Shown here: piece after piece, positions 44,390-54,004 of the stretch | Position numbering within the stretch: the first letter of the stretch is position 1 | Layout of the letters: the number at the start of each line of letters is the position of its first letter | Assembly: GCF_014822185.1 (NCBI RefSeq) | Contig: NZ_QVLR01000023.1 | Coordinates: forward strand, 1 to 57,854 | DNA from: Azoarcus sp. Aa7 | GTDB taxonomy: Bacteria; Pseudomonadota; Gammaproteobacteria; Burkholderiales; Rhodocyclaceae | Length of the DNA stretch: 57,854 nt | Direction of reading: 5' to 3' | The notes under the pieces: generated by a model | The model's database searches: none | What the model saw: the letters and a program-made list of their open reading frames with translations, nothing else | What the model was told of the DNA's origin: nothing | Position numbers and translations under genes: made by a program

Positions 44390-45493
44390 ATGGATACACT
44401 CACCCACGCCCTCTCCGGCGCGATCGTCGGCCGCCTGCTCGCCGCACGGCGGTCCGCCGCCAGCCCCACCGCGGCCGCCGCGCCGGCGACGACGGTCTGC
44501 CACACCGGCAGGGGCGTCGCGGGGGCGGCGGCCGCGGCCTTTCCCGACCTCGACTTCGTCCTCGGCTACGTTTCGGAACTCGCCTACCTGCGCGGCCACC
44601 GCGGCGTCACCCACTCGCTCGTGCTGCTGCCGCTGTGGGGCCTGCTGCTCGCCTGGCTGTTCGCTCGCCTCGCACGGCACAGCCGCCCGGAAACGGACTG
44701 GCGCGGCTTCTACGCCGTCGCCTGCGCCGGGATCCTGATCCACATCGGCGGCGACCTCATCACCCAGTTCGGCACGATGATCCTCGCCCCCTTCTCCGAC
44801 CGGCGCTTCGGCTGGGGCACCACCTTCATCATCGACCTCGTGATCACCGGCCTGCTCGTCGCCGGCCTCGCCGGCAGCGCCCTGTGGCGCCGCAGCTGCA
44901 TCCCCGCGGCCACCGCGCTCGCGCTGGTCGTTGCATGGATAGGCGTCGGCGCGCTCGGCCGCGGCGAAGCGATCGCCGCCGCACGCACCTGGGCGGCCGC
45001 GAACAAGGTGCCCGTCGTCGAAGTGGACGCCGCGCCGCGGCCGGCCTCGCCCTTCAACTGGACCGCAATCGTGTTCGACGGCGAGCAGTACCACTACGCC
45101 CACCTCAACACGCGCCGCAGCGAGCTCCTCACCGCTGCCCCCGGCGACAACTTCGTCCGCCGCTTCTCCGCCCCCTACCGCCCCGTCGCGCTCGCGCAGT
45201 GGGAAACGCGCCCGCGCTTCGGCAACGGCGACCTGCAGGGCTTCGCGCGCGAAGTGTGGAGCAAGGAGGACTTCGCCTTCTACCGCTGGTTCGCGATGTT
45301 CCCGGTGCTGGACCACGCGCAGCAGGACGCCTCCGGCAGCCTGTGCGCGGGCTTCCGCGACCTGCGCTTCGAGATCCCCGGCCGCATCGATCTGCCCTTC
45401 ATCTACGGCCTGTGCGGCACGCCCGGCGCCGACGGCTGGCGGCTGTACAAGGTCGTCGCCGAGGGGCGGCGCTGGGTGGTGGGGGACAATTGA
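44390..45493 (+). CDS. YdjM-like (DUF457) inner-membrane metal-dependent hydrolase
   Basis: The 367-aa protein begins MDTLTHALSGAIVGRL, with the His of the family (DxxTHxxxG). It has FPDLDFVLGY, HRGVTHSLVLLPLWGLLLAW and LIHIGGDLITQFGT, the histidine/aspartate set of LexA-binding membrane hydrolases (YdjM). Four to five transmembrane helices occupy residues about 70-200, and the C-terminal 170 residues are soluble. The substrate of the family is unknown. It shows no functional link with its neighbours. Confidence 0.88.
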   Translation: MDTLTHALSGAIVGRLLAARRSAASPTAAAAPATTVCHTGRGVAGAAAAAFPDLDFVLGYVSELAYLRGHRGVTHSLVLLPLWGLLLAWLFARLARHSRPETDWRGFYAVACAGILIHIGGDLITQFGTMILAPFSDRRFGWGTTFIIDLVITGLLVAGLAGSALWRRSCIPAATALALVVAWIGVGALGRGEAIAAARTWAAANKVPVVEVDAAPRPASPFNWTAIVFDGEQYHYAHLNTRRSELLTAAPGDNFVRRFSAPYRPVALAQWETRPRFGNGDLQGFAREVWSKEDFAFYRWFAMFPVLDHAQQDASGSLCAGFRDLRFEIPGRIDLPFIYGLCGTPGADGWRLYKVVAEGRRWVVGDN

Positions 45494-45618
45494 AGCGGCA
45501 ATCCAATACAGGCTTCGCCCTGAATCCGTCGTAGCTCCGGCCGGAAAACCCGCGACCGATTGACCGATCGAATCGGCTGAACGAACAAGAACTTCTCATC
45601 CCCGACACGGAGTCACGC

Positions 45619-45675
45619 ATGAAACGCATCCTGCTGTTCCTGGTCGCCAACCTCGCCGTCTTGCAGAACCGCTGA
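45619..45675 (+). pseudogene. htpX: Remnant of the htpX start (18 codons)
   Basis: The frame MKRILLFLVANLAVLQNR followed by a stop matches the N-terminus of the membrane protease HtpX (family pattern M-RI-LFL-TNLAV) for its first 14 or so residues, then diverges. The rest of the gene (zinc protease domain) is missing; the AI-2E permease gene begins 32 bp later. It looks like a deletion or rearrangement scar, though a short leader peptide cannot be excluded. Nothing else is seen in 45494-45706. Confidence 0.6.
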
Positions 45676-45706
45676 GGATGGCCACACGTAGCGCGGGGCC
45701 GGCGTG

Positions 45707-46828
45707 ATGATCGACCAGGTCGCCGAAAAGCTGGTACGCCGGGTCATCCTCGGCTTCCTGCTCGGCGGGCTGCTGGTGCTCGCCTACGCCGTGCTGCAGC
45801 TCTTCATCGTGCCGGTCGCATGGGCGGTCATCATCGCCTACGCCACGTGGCCGCTGTACCGGCGCCTGCGCCGAACCCTCCGCCGCCCGACCCCGAGCGC
45901 GCTGCTGATGACGCTGCTGCTGAGCGCAGCCTTCATCCTGCCGGCGCTGTGGCTGGGCGGGCTGTTCCGCGGCGAGATCGGCACGGCCTATGCAGCGGTG
46001 ATCGAGCGGCTCACGCAGGGGCCACTGGCGCTGCCCGAGGCGATCCGCACGCTGCCCTGGTTCGGCGGCTGGCTGCAGGACCAGCTCGACCTGATCGGCA
46101 ACGACCCGGGCACGCTGCGAGCACAGCTCGCCTCCTGGGGCCGCCAGGGTGCCGACCAGCTCGTCGCCCTCGTCGGCGATGTCGGGCGCAATGCCGCGAA
46201 GCTCGGCTTCGCGCTGATCACCGTCTTCTTCCTGTACCGCGACGGCGAGCAGGTGCTGCAGCAGGTCCACAGCGTCCTGTACCGTTTCCTCGGCGCGCGC
46301 ATCGACGCCTACCTCGCCGCGGTCGGCGGCATGACCAAGGCGGTGGTGTGGGGGCTGATCGCCACGGCGCTGGCGCAAGGTTTCGTCGCCGGACTGGGTT
46401 ACTGGTGGGCGGACCTGCAGGCGCCGGTGCTGCTCGGCGCGGTCACCGCGCTGATCGCGATGATCCCCTTCGGCGCGCCCTTCGTGTGGGGCTCGATCGG
46501 CGTCTGGATGCTGGTGAACGGCGACATGGTCGGCGGCATCGGCCTGCTGCTGTGGGGGGCGCTGGCGGTGAGCTGGGTGGATAACCTCGTGCGCCCGCTC
46601 GTGATCAGCAACGCGACGCGCATCCCCTTCCTGCTGGTGATGTTCGGCGTGCTGGGCGGCCTGGCGGCGTTCGGGCTGGTGGGGCTGTTCCTCGGCCCGG
46701 TGATCCTGGCGGTGGTGATGGCGGTGTGGCGCGAGTGGATCGAGGAGTCCCGGATCGAGGCCGATGGGCCGGTGGCGGCCAAGGCGCCGGCAGAGGCAGG
46801 ATCTTCCGGGGAACAACGCTCCGGCTGA
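45707..46828 (+). CDS. AI-2E family transporter (PerM/YdiK-like)
   Basis: The 373-aa inner-membrane protein has about eight helices, with the family pattern of two N-terminal helices (GFLLGGLLVLAYAVLQLFIVPVAWAVIIAYATWPLYRRL), a soluble insert (about 95-160) and a C-terminal block with PFGAPFVWGSIGVWML and VSWVDNLVRPLVISNATRIPFLLVMFGVLGG. Members export autoinducer-2-like molecules or act as Na+/H+ antiporters; the substrate here cannot be told. The ATG at 45707 is preceded by an in-frame GTG. Confidence 0.92.
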   Translation: MIDQVAEKLVRRVILGFLLGGLLVLAYAVLQLFIVPVAWAVIIAYATWPLYRRLRRTLRRPTPSALLMTLLLSAAFILPALWLGGLFRGEIGTAYAAVIERLTQGPLALPEAIRTLPWFGGWLQDQLDLIGNDPGTLRAQLASWGRQGADQLVALVGDVGRNAAKLGFALITVFFLYRDGEQVLQQVHSVLYRFLGARIDAYLAAVGGMTKAVVWGLIATALAQGFVAGLGYWWADLQAPVLLGAVTALIAMIPFGAPFVWGSIGVWMLVNGDMVGGIGLLLWGALAVSWVDNLVRPLVISNATRIPFLLVMFGVLGGLAAFGLVGLFLGPVILAVVMAVWREWIEESRIEADGPVAAKAPAEAGSSGEQRSG

Positions 46829-46857
46829 TGGGGACGCGATGCATCGCCGCCTGAATT

Positions 46858-46895
46858 TTGTAGATGTCTCTACCTTTTGGTACTAACATCTACAA
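46858..46895. promoter_or_regulatory. Strong dyad at the chrB start, probable operator
   Basis: TTGTAGATGT (46858-46867) and ACATCTACAA (46886-46895) are perfect 10-bp inverted arms, with a second inner pair TACC-TTTT-GGTA. The dyad ends one base before the chrB ATG and is AT-rich in a GC-rich background. ChrB of other bacteria is a chromate-responsive DNA-binding regulator, so autoregulation is plausible. As RNA it would sequester the translation start. Confidence 0.7.
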
Positions 46896-46896
46896 C

Positions 46897-47832
46897 ATGC
46901 AATGGCTTTTTCTCATTCTTTCGCTGCCCACCGAGAACGCCACCGCCCGCATGCGGGCCTGGCGCGCGCTCAAGGCGTCGGGCGCGGCCGTGCTGCGCGA
47001 CGGCGTCTATGTGCTACCGGACCGCGAGGCATGCCGCACCACGGTCGAGCGCATCGCGGCCGATCTGCGCGAGGGCGGCGGCACCGCCCACGTCCTGCAT
47101 GCGCAGGAGTCGGGCGATGCGTCGTTCCACGCCCTGTTCGACCGCGGCGCCGACTACGCCGGACTGCTTGCCGACATCGCGCAGCTGCGCGCGACGCTGA
47201 GCGCCGATACCGCGCCCGAGGCACTGAAGCAGACGCGCAAGCTGCGCAAGGCCTTCGGCGCGCTGGCGGATATCGACTTCTTCCCCGGCCTGGCGCAGCC
47301 GCAGGCCGATGCCGCGTTGCAGGACCTGGAGCTCGCGCTCGCGCGCAGCCTGTCGCCCGATGAGCCGCAGTCCGTGGCCGATGCGATCGAGCGTCTGCAG
47401 CCGGTGGACTATCAGGGCCGCAGCTGGGCGACGCGTCGGCGCCCGTGGGTCGATCGCCTCGCGAGCGCCTGGCTGATCCGGCGTTTCATCGATCCGCAGG
47501 CGCGCCTGCTGTGGCTCGCGTCGCCCGCGGACTGCCCGGCCGACGCGCTCGGCTTCGATTTCGACGGCGCCACCTTCACCCATGTCGGCGCACGCGTCAC
47601 CTTCGAAGTGCTGCTGGCGAACTTCGGCCTCGACCAGCCGGCGCTGCAGCGCCTCGGCGCGCTCGTGCATTACCTCGACGTCGGTGGCGTACAGCCGCCC
47701 GAGGCGGCCGGGGTCGAGAGCGTGCTGGCCGGCCTGCGCGACACCCTCGCCGACGACGATCAACTTCTGGCAACGGCCGCCGGCGTGTTCGACGGCCTGC
47801 TCGTTGCCTTCGACAAGGGATCCCCCCGATGA
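46897..47832 (+). CDS. chrB: Chromate resistance regulator/protein ChrB
   Basis: The 311-aa protein has the two ChrB parts: an N-terminal DNA-binding-type region ([41 protein letters not shown]) and a C-terminal ChrB domain ([31 protein letters not shown]...[21 protein letters not shown]). In characterised operons ChrB senses chromate and controls chrA. The ATG at 46897 lies directly after the dyad; no classical ribosome site is visible, which fits a leaderless or hairpin-controlled start. The stop overlaps chrA (ATGA). Confidence 0.93.
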   Translation: MQWLFLILSLPTENATARMRAWRALKASGAAVLRDGVYVLPDREACRTTVERIAADLREGGGTAHVLHAQESGDASFHALFDRGADYAGLLADIAQLRATLSADTAPEALKQTRKLRKAFGALADIDFFPGLAQPQADAALQDLELALARSLSPDEPQSVADAIERLQPVDYQGRSWATRRRPWVDRLASAWLIRRFIDPQARLLWLASPADCPADALGFDFDGATFTHVGARVTFEVLLANFGLDQPALQRLGALVHYLDVGGVQPPEAAGVESVLAGLRDTLADDDQLLATAAGVFDGLLVAFDKGSPR

Positions 47833-49202
47833 ACATGCCCGCCGCCGGCGCCCTGCCCCGTGCCGATGCCCCGCCCGCCACCGTGAGCTTCCTCGAAGCC
47901 TTCCGCTTCTGGCTAAAGCTCGGCTTCATCAGCTTCGGCGGCCCGGCCGGGCAGATCGCGATCATGCACCAGGAATTGGTCGAGAACCGCCGCTGGATCT
48001 CCGAACGGCGCTTCCTGCACGCGCTCAACTACTGCATGGTGCTGCCAGGGCCCGAGGCGCAGCAGCTCGCCACCTACATCGGCTGGCTGATGCACCGCAC
48101 ATGGGGCGGCATCGTCGCGGGGGCGCTGTTCGTGCTGCCCTCGCTGCTGATCCTGATCGCGCTGTCGTGGGTGTATATCGCCTTCGGCGACGTGCCGCTG
48201 ATCGCGGGCCTGTTCTACGGCATCAAGCCCGCCGTCACCGCGATCGTCGTGCACGCGGCCCACCGCATCGGCTCGCGCGCGCTGAAGAACGGCGCGCTGT
48301 GGGCGATCGCGGCGGCGTCCTTCGTCGCGATCTTCGCGCTGAACGCGCCCTTCCCGGCCATTGTCGTCGCCGCGGCGCTGATCGGCTTCGCGGGCGGGCG
48401 CATCGCGCCGGAGAAGTTCCGCGCGGGCGGCGGGCATGGCGCGGCCAAGTCCTTCGGCGCGGCGATGATCGACGACGACACGCCGACGCCCGCGCATGCA
48501 CGCTTTCGCTGGTCGCGGCTGGCGTCGGTCGTCGCGGTCGGCGCCCTGCTGTGGGCGTTGCCGATGGCGCTGCTCAACGCCCGCTACGGTTGGGACCACA
48601 CGCTCACGCAGATGGGCTGGTTCTTCACGAAGGCCGCACTGCTGACCTTCGGCGGCGCCTATGCGGTGTTGCCCTACGTGTATCAGGGCGCCGTCGGGCA
48701 CTACGGCTGGCTCACGCCGACGCAGATGATCGATGGGCTGGCGCTGGGCGAGACCACGCCGGGACCGCTGATCATGGTCGTGGCCTTCGTCGGCTTCGTC
48801 GGCGGCTACCTCAGTGACGAAATGCGGGCGGCGTTCGGGCCGGACGGCCTGTTCGTCGCCGGCGCGGTCGCGGCCGCGCTGGTGACGTGGTTCACCTTCC
48901 TGCCGTCCTTCCTGTTCATCCTCGCCGGCGGGCCACTGGTCGAAGCCACGCACGGCGACCTGAAATTCACCGCGCCGCTCACGGCGATCACCGCCGCGGT
49001 CGTCGGCGTGATCCTCAACCTGGCGCTGTTCTTCGGCTACCACGTGCTGTGGCCCGCGGGCTTCGCCGGGACCTTCGACTGGATTTCCGCGCTGATTGCC
49101 GTGGCCGCCGCCGTGGCGCTGTTCCGCTTCAAGCGCAACGTCATCCACGTCATCGCCGCATGCGCGGTGCTGGGCCTCGCCGCGAAGACCCTCGGCGCCT
49201 GA
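47829..49202 (+). CDS. chrA: Chromate efflux transporter ChrA
   Basis: The 457-aa protein is a long-chain (two-domain) CHR family transporter that exports chromate. Each half carries the family motif: [32 protein letters not shown] and [20 protein letters not shown] in the first, [20 protein letters not shown] and [23 protein letters not shown] in the second. About 10-12 helices are expected. It is translationally coupled to chrB, and a DMT permease gene follows 13 bp downstream. Confidence 0.96.
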   Translation: MNMPAAGALPRADAPPATVSFLEAFRFWLKLGFISFGGPAGQIAIMHQELVENRRWISERRFLHALNYCMVLPGPEAQQLATYIGWLMHRTWGGIVAGALFVLPSLLILIALSWVYIAFGDVPLIAGLFYGIKPAVTAIVVHAAHRIGSRALKNGALWAIAAASFVAIFALNAPFPAIVVAAALIGFAGGRIAPEKFRAGGGHGAAKSFGAAMIDDDTPTPAHARFRWSRLASVVAVGALLWALPMALLNARYGWDHTLTQMGWFFTKAALLTFGGAYAVLPYVYQGAVGHYGWLTPTQMIDGLALGETTPGPLIMVVAFVGFVGGYLSDEMRAAFGPDGLFVAGAVAAALVTWFTFLPSFLFILAGGPLVEATHGDLKFTAPLTAITAAVVGVILNLALFFGYHVLWPAGFAGTFDWISALIAVAAAVALFRFKRNVIHVIAACAVLGLAAKTLGA

Positions 49203-49215
49203 AGGGGGCACGCAG

Positions 49216-50256
49216 ATGCACCGCAGCGTCCTGTTTGCCCTGCTGGCAGCCGCCCTGTTCGGCGCCAGCACACCCTTTGCCAAGCTGCTGATCGGCGAAC
49301 TGTCGCCGATCCTGCTCGGCGGCCTGCTGTATCTCGGCAGCGGCATCGGTCTCGCGCTGCTCCGTCTCGTGCGCGATCGCGGATGGACCCCGTCCGGCCT
49401 CGCCACGGCGGAATGGCCCTGGCTCCTGGGCGCGATCTTCTTCGGCGGGGTGCTCGGTCCGGTCGCGCTGCTGTTCGGCCTGCGATACACCAGCGGCTCG
49501 ACCGCGTCCCTGCTGCTGAACCTCGAAGCCGTGCTCACCGCCGTGATCGCGTGGGTCGTCTTCAAGGAGAACGCCGATCGGCGCATCGTGCTGGGCATGC
49601 TCGCGATCGTCGCAGGCGGTGTCGTGCTGTCGTGGCCGACGGGGGACAGCGGCGCGACGAACTGGGTCGGCCCGCTGGCGGTCGCCGCGGCCTGCCTGTG
49701 CTGGGCGATCGACAACAACCTCACGCGCCGGGTGTCGGCCTCCGACGCCCTGTTCATCGCCGGCAGCAAAGGGGCGATCGCCGGCACGGTGAACTGCCTG
49801 CTCGCGCTGTCGCTGGGCGCCACGCTACCGGCCTGGGACACCACGCTCGCAACGATGGCGGTCGGCCTGTTCGGCTACGGCATCAGCCTGGTGATGTTCG
49901 TGCTGGCCCTGCGCGGCCTGGGCACGGCGCGCACGGGCGCGTACTTCTCGACCGCGCCCTTCATCGGGGCAGCGGTGGCGCTACTCCTGCTCGGCGAAGC
50001 GACCTCGCCGGCATTCTGGCTGGCAAGCGCCCTGATGGGCTGGGGCGTCTGGCTGCATCTCACGGAACGTCACGAACACGAGCACACCCACGAAGTCCTC
50101 GAACACAGCCACCCCCACGTGCATGACGAACACCACCGGCATGCGCACGACTTCGACTGGGACGGCAGCGAGCCGCACGAGCACCGCCACCGTCACGCCG
50201 TGCTGACGCACAAGCACCCGCACTTCCCGGACATCCATCACCGGCATGCCCATTGA
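49216..50256 (+). CDS. EamA/DMT permease with histidine-rich C-terminal tail
   Basis: The 346-aa protein has ten predicted helices in two EamA repeats (ALFGASTPFAKLLIGELSPILLGG; TSGSTASLLLNLEAVLTAVIAWVVFKEN). A tail of about 65 residues (from LTERHEHEHTHE) has over 20 His residues plus Asp and Glu. Such tails bind divalent metals. The gene follows chrA by 13 bp and is very likely in the chromate operon. Substrate is unknown; metal or metal-conjugate export is one guess. Confidence 0.9.
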   Translation: MHRSVLFALLAAALFGASTPFAKLLIGELSPILLGGLLYLGSGIGLALLRLVRDRGWTPSGLATAEWPWLLGAIFFGGVLGPVALLFGLRYTSGSTASLLLNLEAVLTAVIAWVVFKENADRRIVLGMLAIVAGGVVLSWPTGDSGATNWVGPLAVAAACLCWAIDNNLTRRVSASDALFIAGSKGAIAGTVNCLLALSLGATLPAWDTTLATMAVGLFGYGISLVMFVLALRGLGTARTGAYFSTAPFIGAAVALLLLGEATSPAFWLASALMGWGVWLHLTERHEHEHTHEVLEHSHPHVHDEHHRHAHDFDWDGSEPHEHRHRHAVLTHKHPHFPDIHHRHAH

Positions 50257-50268
50257 ACGCGGGCCGGG

Positions 50269-52188
50269 TTAATGGTGCGGCGTTTCCGGCTGCTTGCGCC
50301 GCTCCGGCCGCCCCTGCACCGCGAGCATCTCGCGGAAGAGTGGCGAGGCCTGCGCGAGTTCCCACGCGCTGCCCATCGCCTCGATGCACCCGTCCCGCAT
50401 GAGGATCACCTGGTCGAAGCGGTCGAGCAGGTGCAGGCGGTGCACCGAGGACACGACGACCGCATCGGCGAAGTGCTCGAACAGGCCCTGATACACGCGC
50501 GCCTCGGTTTCCGGGTCGAGCGCGCTGCTCGGTTCGTCGAGCAGCACCAGCGAACTGCCGTCGGCCGCGAGCACGCCGCGCGCGAGCGCCAAGCGCTGGC
50601 GCTGGCCGCCGGACCAGTTCGCGCCGCCTTCGACGACGCGCGCGGCCAGGCCGCCGTGCAGGCCCTCGACAAAGGCGTCCGCGCAGGTCGCGCGCAGCGC
50701 GGCCGTGATGGCCTCGGGGTTGGCGGTGCCGCCCAGCAACAGGTTCTCGGCGACGGTGCCGTCGAACATCTCGGCCTGCTGCGGGATCAGCGTCGCGATG
50801 CCGCGCAGGATGGACGCGGTCTCGGGCGCGGGGATCGCGTCGAAGCTCACGACCGCTTCGGCCGGGGTATCGAGCCCGGCGAGCAGGCGCAGCAGCGTGC
50901 TCTTGCCCGCGCCGCTGGGGCCGACCAGCGCGTAGCGACGGCCGCGTTCGAGTTCCAGATGCGGGATGTCGATCACCGCACCGGCACGGTCGGCGCCGGC
51001 ATGGGCGAAACGCAGGTCCGCGACGGTCATGCGGTGCCAGGGCTCGCCGTCGGCGGTGCAACGCGCGGGTTCGGCGGATTCGCGCGCCGCGAACACCGGC
51101 TGCGCCGAGGCGAAGTCGGCACGCTGGCGCGACAGCGACTGGAAATGCGAGGCGATCGCGGTGATCACGCCGCCGGCCTGCTGCGAGTATTCGTACACCA
51201 TGAAGACCTTGCCCAGCGCGATGCCGGTCGCGACGCCCGCGGCGGCCTCGGCGCCGATCACACCGGCCGCCTGCGCGGCATACACGGCGACGAGGATGCA
51301 CCACAGCAGGCTCGCGAGGAGGTCGACCGCGGCCCACTTCCCCTCGTTGATGACGATGCTGCGCTTCAAGGGCCCCGCCATCGCCTCCAGCCGCGCGGCG
51401 ATCAGGCGCGCGACGCCTTCGGCACGGCGCAGCGCGAGCACCGACAGCACGTTGCCGAGCACGTCGACCATGGTCGCGGACCACGCGCGCTCGGCGCGGT
51501 TGGTGTCGACTGCGATCTTCATCATCACGCGGTCGAAGCGCGTGATCATCAGCGCGATGAGGCCGTAGCCGACCACCGCCACGCTGCCGACGAGCGTGGA
51601 GATCAGCCACAGCGCGACGATGGGGCCGATCAGCTGCACGGTGTTCTGCAGGTAGATGAACTGGCTCTGCGCGAAATCGTACAACGCGCTGGTGCTCTGC
51701 TGCACGCGGTGCGTGATCTCGCCGGAGTGATGGCGCTCGTGCCACGCCAGCGGCGCGCGCATCAGGCGCCCGACGAGCAGCGCCGACAGGCGTTCGCGCA
51801 CACGCAGCGCGACGTTGCGTTCGAGGATGCGCCCCGGCCCGTGCAGCAGCCAGGTCGCGACGATGGCCGTGAATACGAGGATCAGCCAGCGCCCGGCGTC
51901 GGACAAGGCGTCGAGCCCGCCCTTCTGGATCGCGTTGATCGCGTTGCCGGCGAACCACGGCACGGCGAGCTTGAAGAGCTGCGAGGCGAGCAGCAGGCCG
52001 AAGGCGCCGAAGATCAGGTGGCGCACACCCTCGGCGTGCTGCCACAGCGCGCGGTACATCGCCGGCAGGCTGGCCGGGCGCTCATGGGCAGCCTCCGCCT
52101 CGCTGACGGCCGCTGCCTCCGCCTGCACCGCACGTTCGTCTTCGTTCTCGTCGGTCGTGACAGTCTCGGGAACGCGCAATCCTCTCAC
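50269..52188 (-). CDS. Exporter-type ABC half transporter (membrane domain + ATPase)
   Basis: The protein of about 639 aa has a short acidic N-terminus, a six-helix ABC exporter domain (about 55-345) and an ATPase domain with Walker A GPSGAGKST, signature WSGGQRQRLALARG and Walker B LVLLDEPSSALD. It resembles MsbA/multidrug-type half transporters that work as dimers. The GTG at 52188 overlaps the upstream permease stop as GTGA; a TTG at 52179 with GGAGG at ideal distance is an alternative. It is unusual as the last gene of a polyamine-type importer operon. Confidence 0.88.
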   Translation of the reverse strand: MRGLRVPETVTTDENEDERAVQAEAAAVSEAEAAHERPASLPAMYRALWQHAEGVRHLIFGAFGLLLASQLFKLAVPWFAGNAINAIQKGGLDALSDAGRWLILVFTAIVATWLLHGPGRILERNVALRVRERLSALLVGRLMRAPLAWHERHHSGEITHRVQQSTSALYDFAQSQFIYLQNTVQLIGPIVALWLISTLVGSVAVVGYGLIALMITRFDRVMMKIAVDTNRAERAWSATMVDVLGNVLSVLALRRAEGVARLIAARLEAMAGPLKRSIVINEGKWAAVDLLASLLWCILVAVYAAQAAGVIGAEAAAGVATGIALGKVFMVYEYSQQAGGVITAIASHFQSLSRQRADFASAQPVFAARESAEPARCTADGEPWHRMTVADLRFAHAGADRAGAVIDIPHLELERGRRYALVGPSGAGKSTLLRLLAGLDTPAEAVVSFDAIPAPETASILRGIATLIPQQAEMFDGTVAENLLLGGTANPEAITAALRATCADAFVEGLHGGLAARVVEGGANWSGGQRQRLALARGVLAADGSSLVLLDEPSSALDPETEARVYQGLFEHFADAVVVSSVHRLHLLDRFDQVILMRDGCIEAMGSAWELAQASPLFREMLAVQGRPERRKQPETPHH

Positions 52189-53066
52189 CTCCGGATGTCG
52201 GGACTCCGAAGTGTAACGGTTGGCACGCCCGCCGGTGAAATTCCCGTCGCATGACGCAGCGCCGCCGCACGTTTCCTTTGCGCCGACAGCATCGCGCGGT
52301 TGGCGACGACGACCGCCAGCGACACGACCGCGACGATGACCGTCGCGAGCGCATTGATCTCGGGCTTGAGGCCGTGGTGCAGGCGCGCGAACACCAGTAC
52401 CGGCAGCGTCGTGCTGCCCGGATCCGACAACATCGCCGCGAGCACGAAGTCGTCCATCGACAGCGTGAAGGCAAGCAGCCACCCCGCCACCAGCGCCGGC
52501 GCGATCACCGGCACGGTAATCACGAAGAAGACCTTGAACGGCGGGCAGCCGAGGTCGAGCGCCGCCTCCTCCAGCGATCGGTCCATCTCGCGCAGGCGCG
52601 ACTGCACGAGCACGGTGACGTAGGCCGTGCACAACGTCGTGTGCGCGGCCCAGATCGCCACGACGCCGCGTCCGCCGAGGAAGGCGAAGAGCGGATGCGT
52701 GAACAGCAGCACCAGCGACAGCCCGATGACGACCTCGGGCATCACCATCGGCGCCGTCGTCATGCCGGCGAAGGCGGCGCTGCCCGGATAGCGCCGGAAG
52801 CGCGCGAGCACAAAGGCCGCGGCGGTGCCGACGACGACCGCCGCCGTTGCCGCCAGCGCGCCGACGCGCAGCGACAGCAGCGCCGCGGCGATCAGCTCCT
52901 CGTCGCGCGCGAGTTCCGCGTACCAACGCAGCGAGAAGCCGTCGAACTGTGTGGTGATCTCGCCGGCCGTGAAGGAGAACACGATCAGGCACAGGATGGG
53001 CACGTACAGGAAGACGTACACGGCCAGCAGCCAGGCCGTCGCGCCGGGGCCGGAACGCGCGCTCAT
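52185..53066 (-). CDS. potI: Polyamine-type ABC importer permease (PotC/PotI-like)
   Basis: The 293-aa inner-membrane permease has six helices and the EAA loop EEAALDLGCPPFKVFFVITVPVIAPALVAG, which contacts the ATPase. Other typical features are VFSFTAGEITTQFDGFSLRWYAEL and LSMDDFVLAAML. The ATG at 53066 overlaps the stop of the other permease gene (ATGA). Polyamine (putrescine/spermidine) uptake is inferred from the family and the operon. Confidence 0.92.
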   Translation of the reverse strand: MSARSGPGATAWLLAVYVFLYVPILCLIVFSFTAGEITTQFDGFSLRWYAELARDEELIAAALLSLRVGALAATAAVVVGTAAAFVLARFRRYPGSAAFAGMTTAPMVMPEVVIGLSLVLLFTHPLFAFLGGRGVVAIWAAHTTLCTAYVTVLVQSRLREMDRSLEEAALDLGCPPFKVFFVITVPVIAPALVAGWLLAFTLSMDDFVLAAMLSDPGSTTLPVLVFARLHHGLKPEINALATVIVAVVSLAVVVANRAMLSAQRKRAAALRHATGISPAGVPTVTLRSPDIRR

Positions 53067-54004
53067 CGCCCTTCCTCCCCGTCTCGGCCATGCCGGTGCA
53101 GCAGCACGATCGGCGCGATCAGCACCAGCACCATCGTCACCGCGACCGCGGCCGCCATCGGCCAGTCCTGGTTGGGGCCGAAGTCGTCCCAGATCTTGCG
53201 GCCAATCATCAGCACGTCGCCGCCGCCGAGAAGGTCCGGGATCACGAACTCGCCCACCGCCGGGATGAACACCAGCATCGCGCCGGCGACGATGCCGCGC
53301 CGCGACAGCGGCAGGGTCACGTGCAGAAAGGTCGTCCATGGCCGCGCGCCGAGGTCGGCCGCCGCCTCGAGCAGGCGCTGGTCGAGCTTCACGAGGTTGG
53401 CGTAGAGCGGCAGCACCATGAAGGGCAGGTAGCTGTAAACCATGCCGACCAGCACCGCACCGCTGTTGTAGAGGAGCTGAAGCGGCGCATCGACGAGGCC
53501 CGCCGCGAGCAGCAGGCGGTTGATCAGCCCCAGTTCGCTGCTGTCGAGCAGCACCATCCACGCATACACGCGCAGCAGGAACGAGGTCCAGAAGGGCAGC
53601 ATCACCAGCATCAGCAGCGTGTTGCGCGCGGCCTCGCGCGAGCGGGCGATGTGGTAGGCGAAGGGGTAGCCGATCAGCAGGCACAGCAGCGTCGTCAGCG
53701 CCGCGAGCAGCAGCGAGCTGCCCCACGCGGCGAGGTATTGCAGGTCCGCACCGTGCGTGCCGAGCGCGAAAAGCTCTTCGTGCAGGCGGCGGTAGCTCGC
53801 GAGGTCCGGCCGGAAGTGCGGCAGCACGGCTCCCGGTTCCATGACGAAGGGCGACACGTAGGGCGGGATCGCGAGTTCGGGCGTGGACAGGCTGACCTTA
53901 ACGATCAGCGCAAAAGGCAGCGCGAAGAACAGCAGCATCCACGCCCAGGGCAGCATCCCCACCCAGAAGCGTCCGCGCGCAAGGAAGAAGCGCGGCCGTT
54001 TCAT
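53063..54004 (-). CDS. potH: Polyamine-type ABC importer permease (PotB/PotH-like)
   Basis: The 313-aa permease has six helices and the EAA loop LEAAADLGARPWTTFLHVTLPLSRRGIVAG. The segments LMLVMLPFWTSFLLRVYAWMVLL and IPAVGEFVIPDLLGG are characteristic of PotB/PotH. The ATG at 54004 overlaps the ATPase stop (ATGA). It pairs with the downstream PotI-like protein as a heterodimer. Confidence 0.93.
   Translation of the reverse strand: MKRPRFFLARGRFWVGMLPWAWMLLFFALPFALIVKVSLSTPELAIPPYVSPFVMEPGAVLPHFRPDLASYRRLHEELFALGTHGADLQYLAAWGSSLLLAALTTLLCLLIGYPFAYHIARSREAARNTLLMLVMLPFWTSFLLRVYAWMVLLDSSELGLINRLLLAAGLVDAPLQLLYNSGAVLVGMVYSYLPFMVLPLYANLVKLDQRLLEAAADLGARPWTTFLHVTLPLSRRGIVAGAMLVFIPAVGEFVIPDLLGGGDVLMIGRKIWDDFGPNQDWPMAAAVAVTMVLVLIAPIVLLHRHGRDGEEGR

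Noticed and set aside
53850-53866. GTAGGGCGG near 53855 as a fourth copy of the palindromic repeat
   Set aside because: It has no inverted partner and encodes conserved permease residues (IPPYVSPFV) in the potH-like gene, so it is a chance match.
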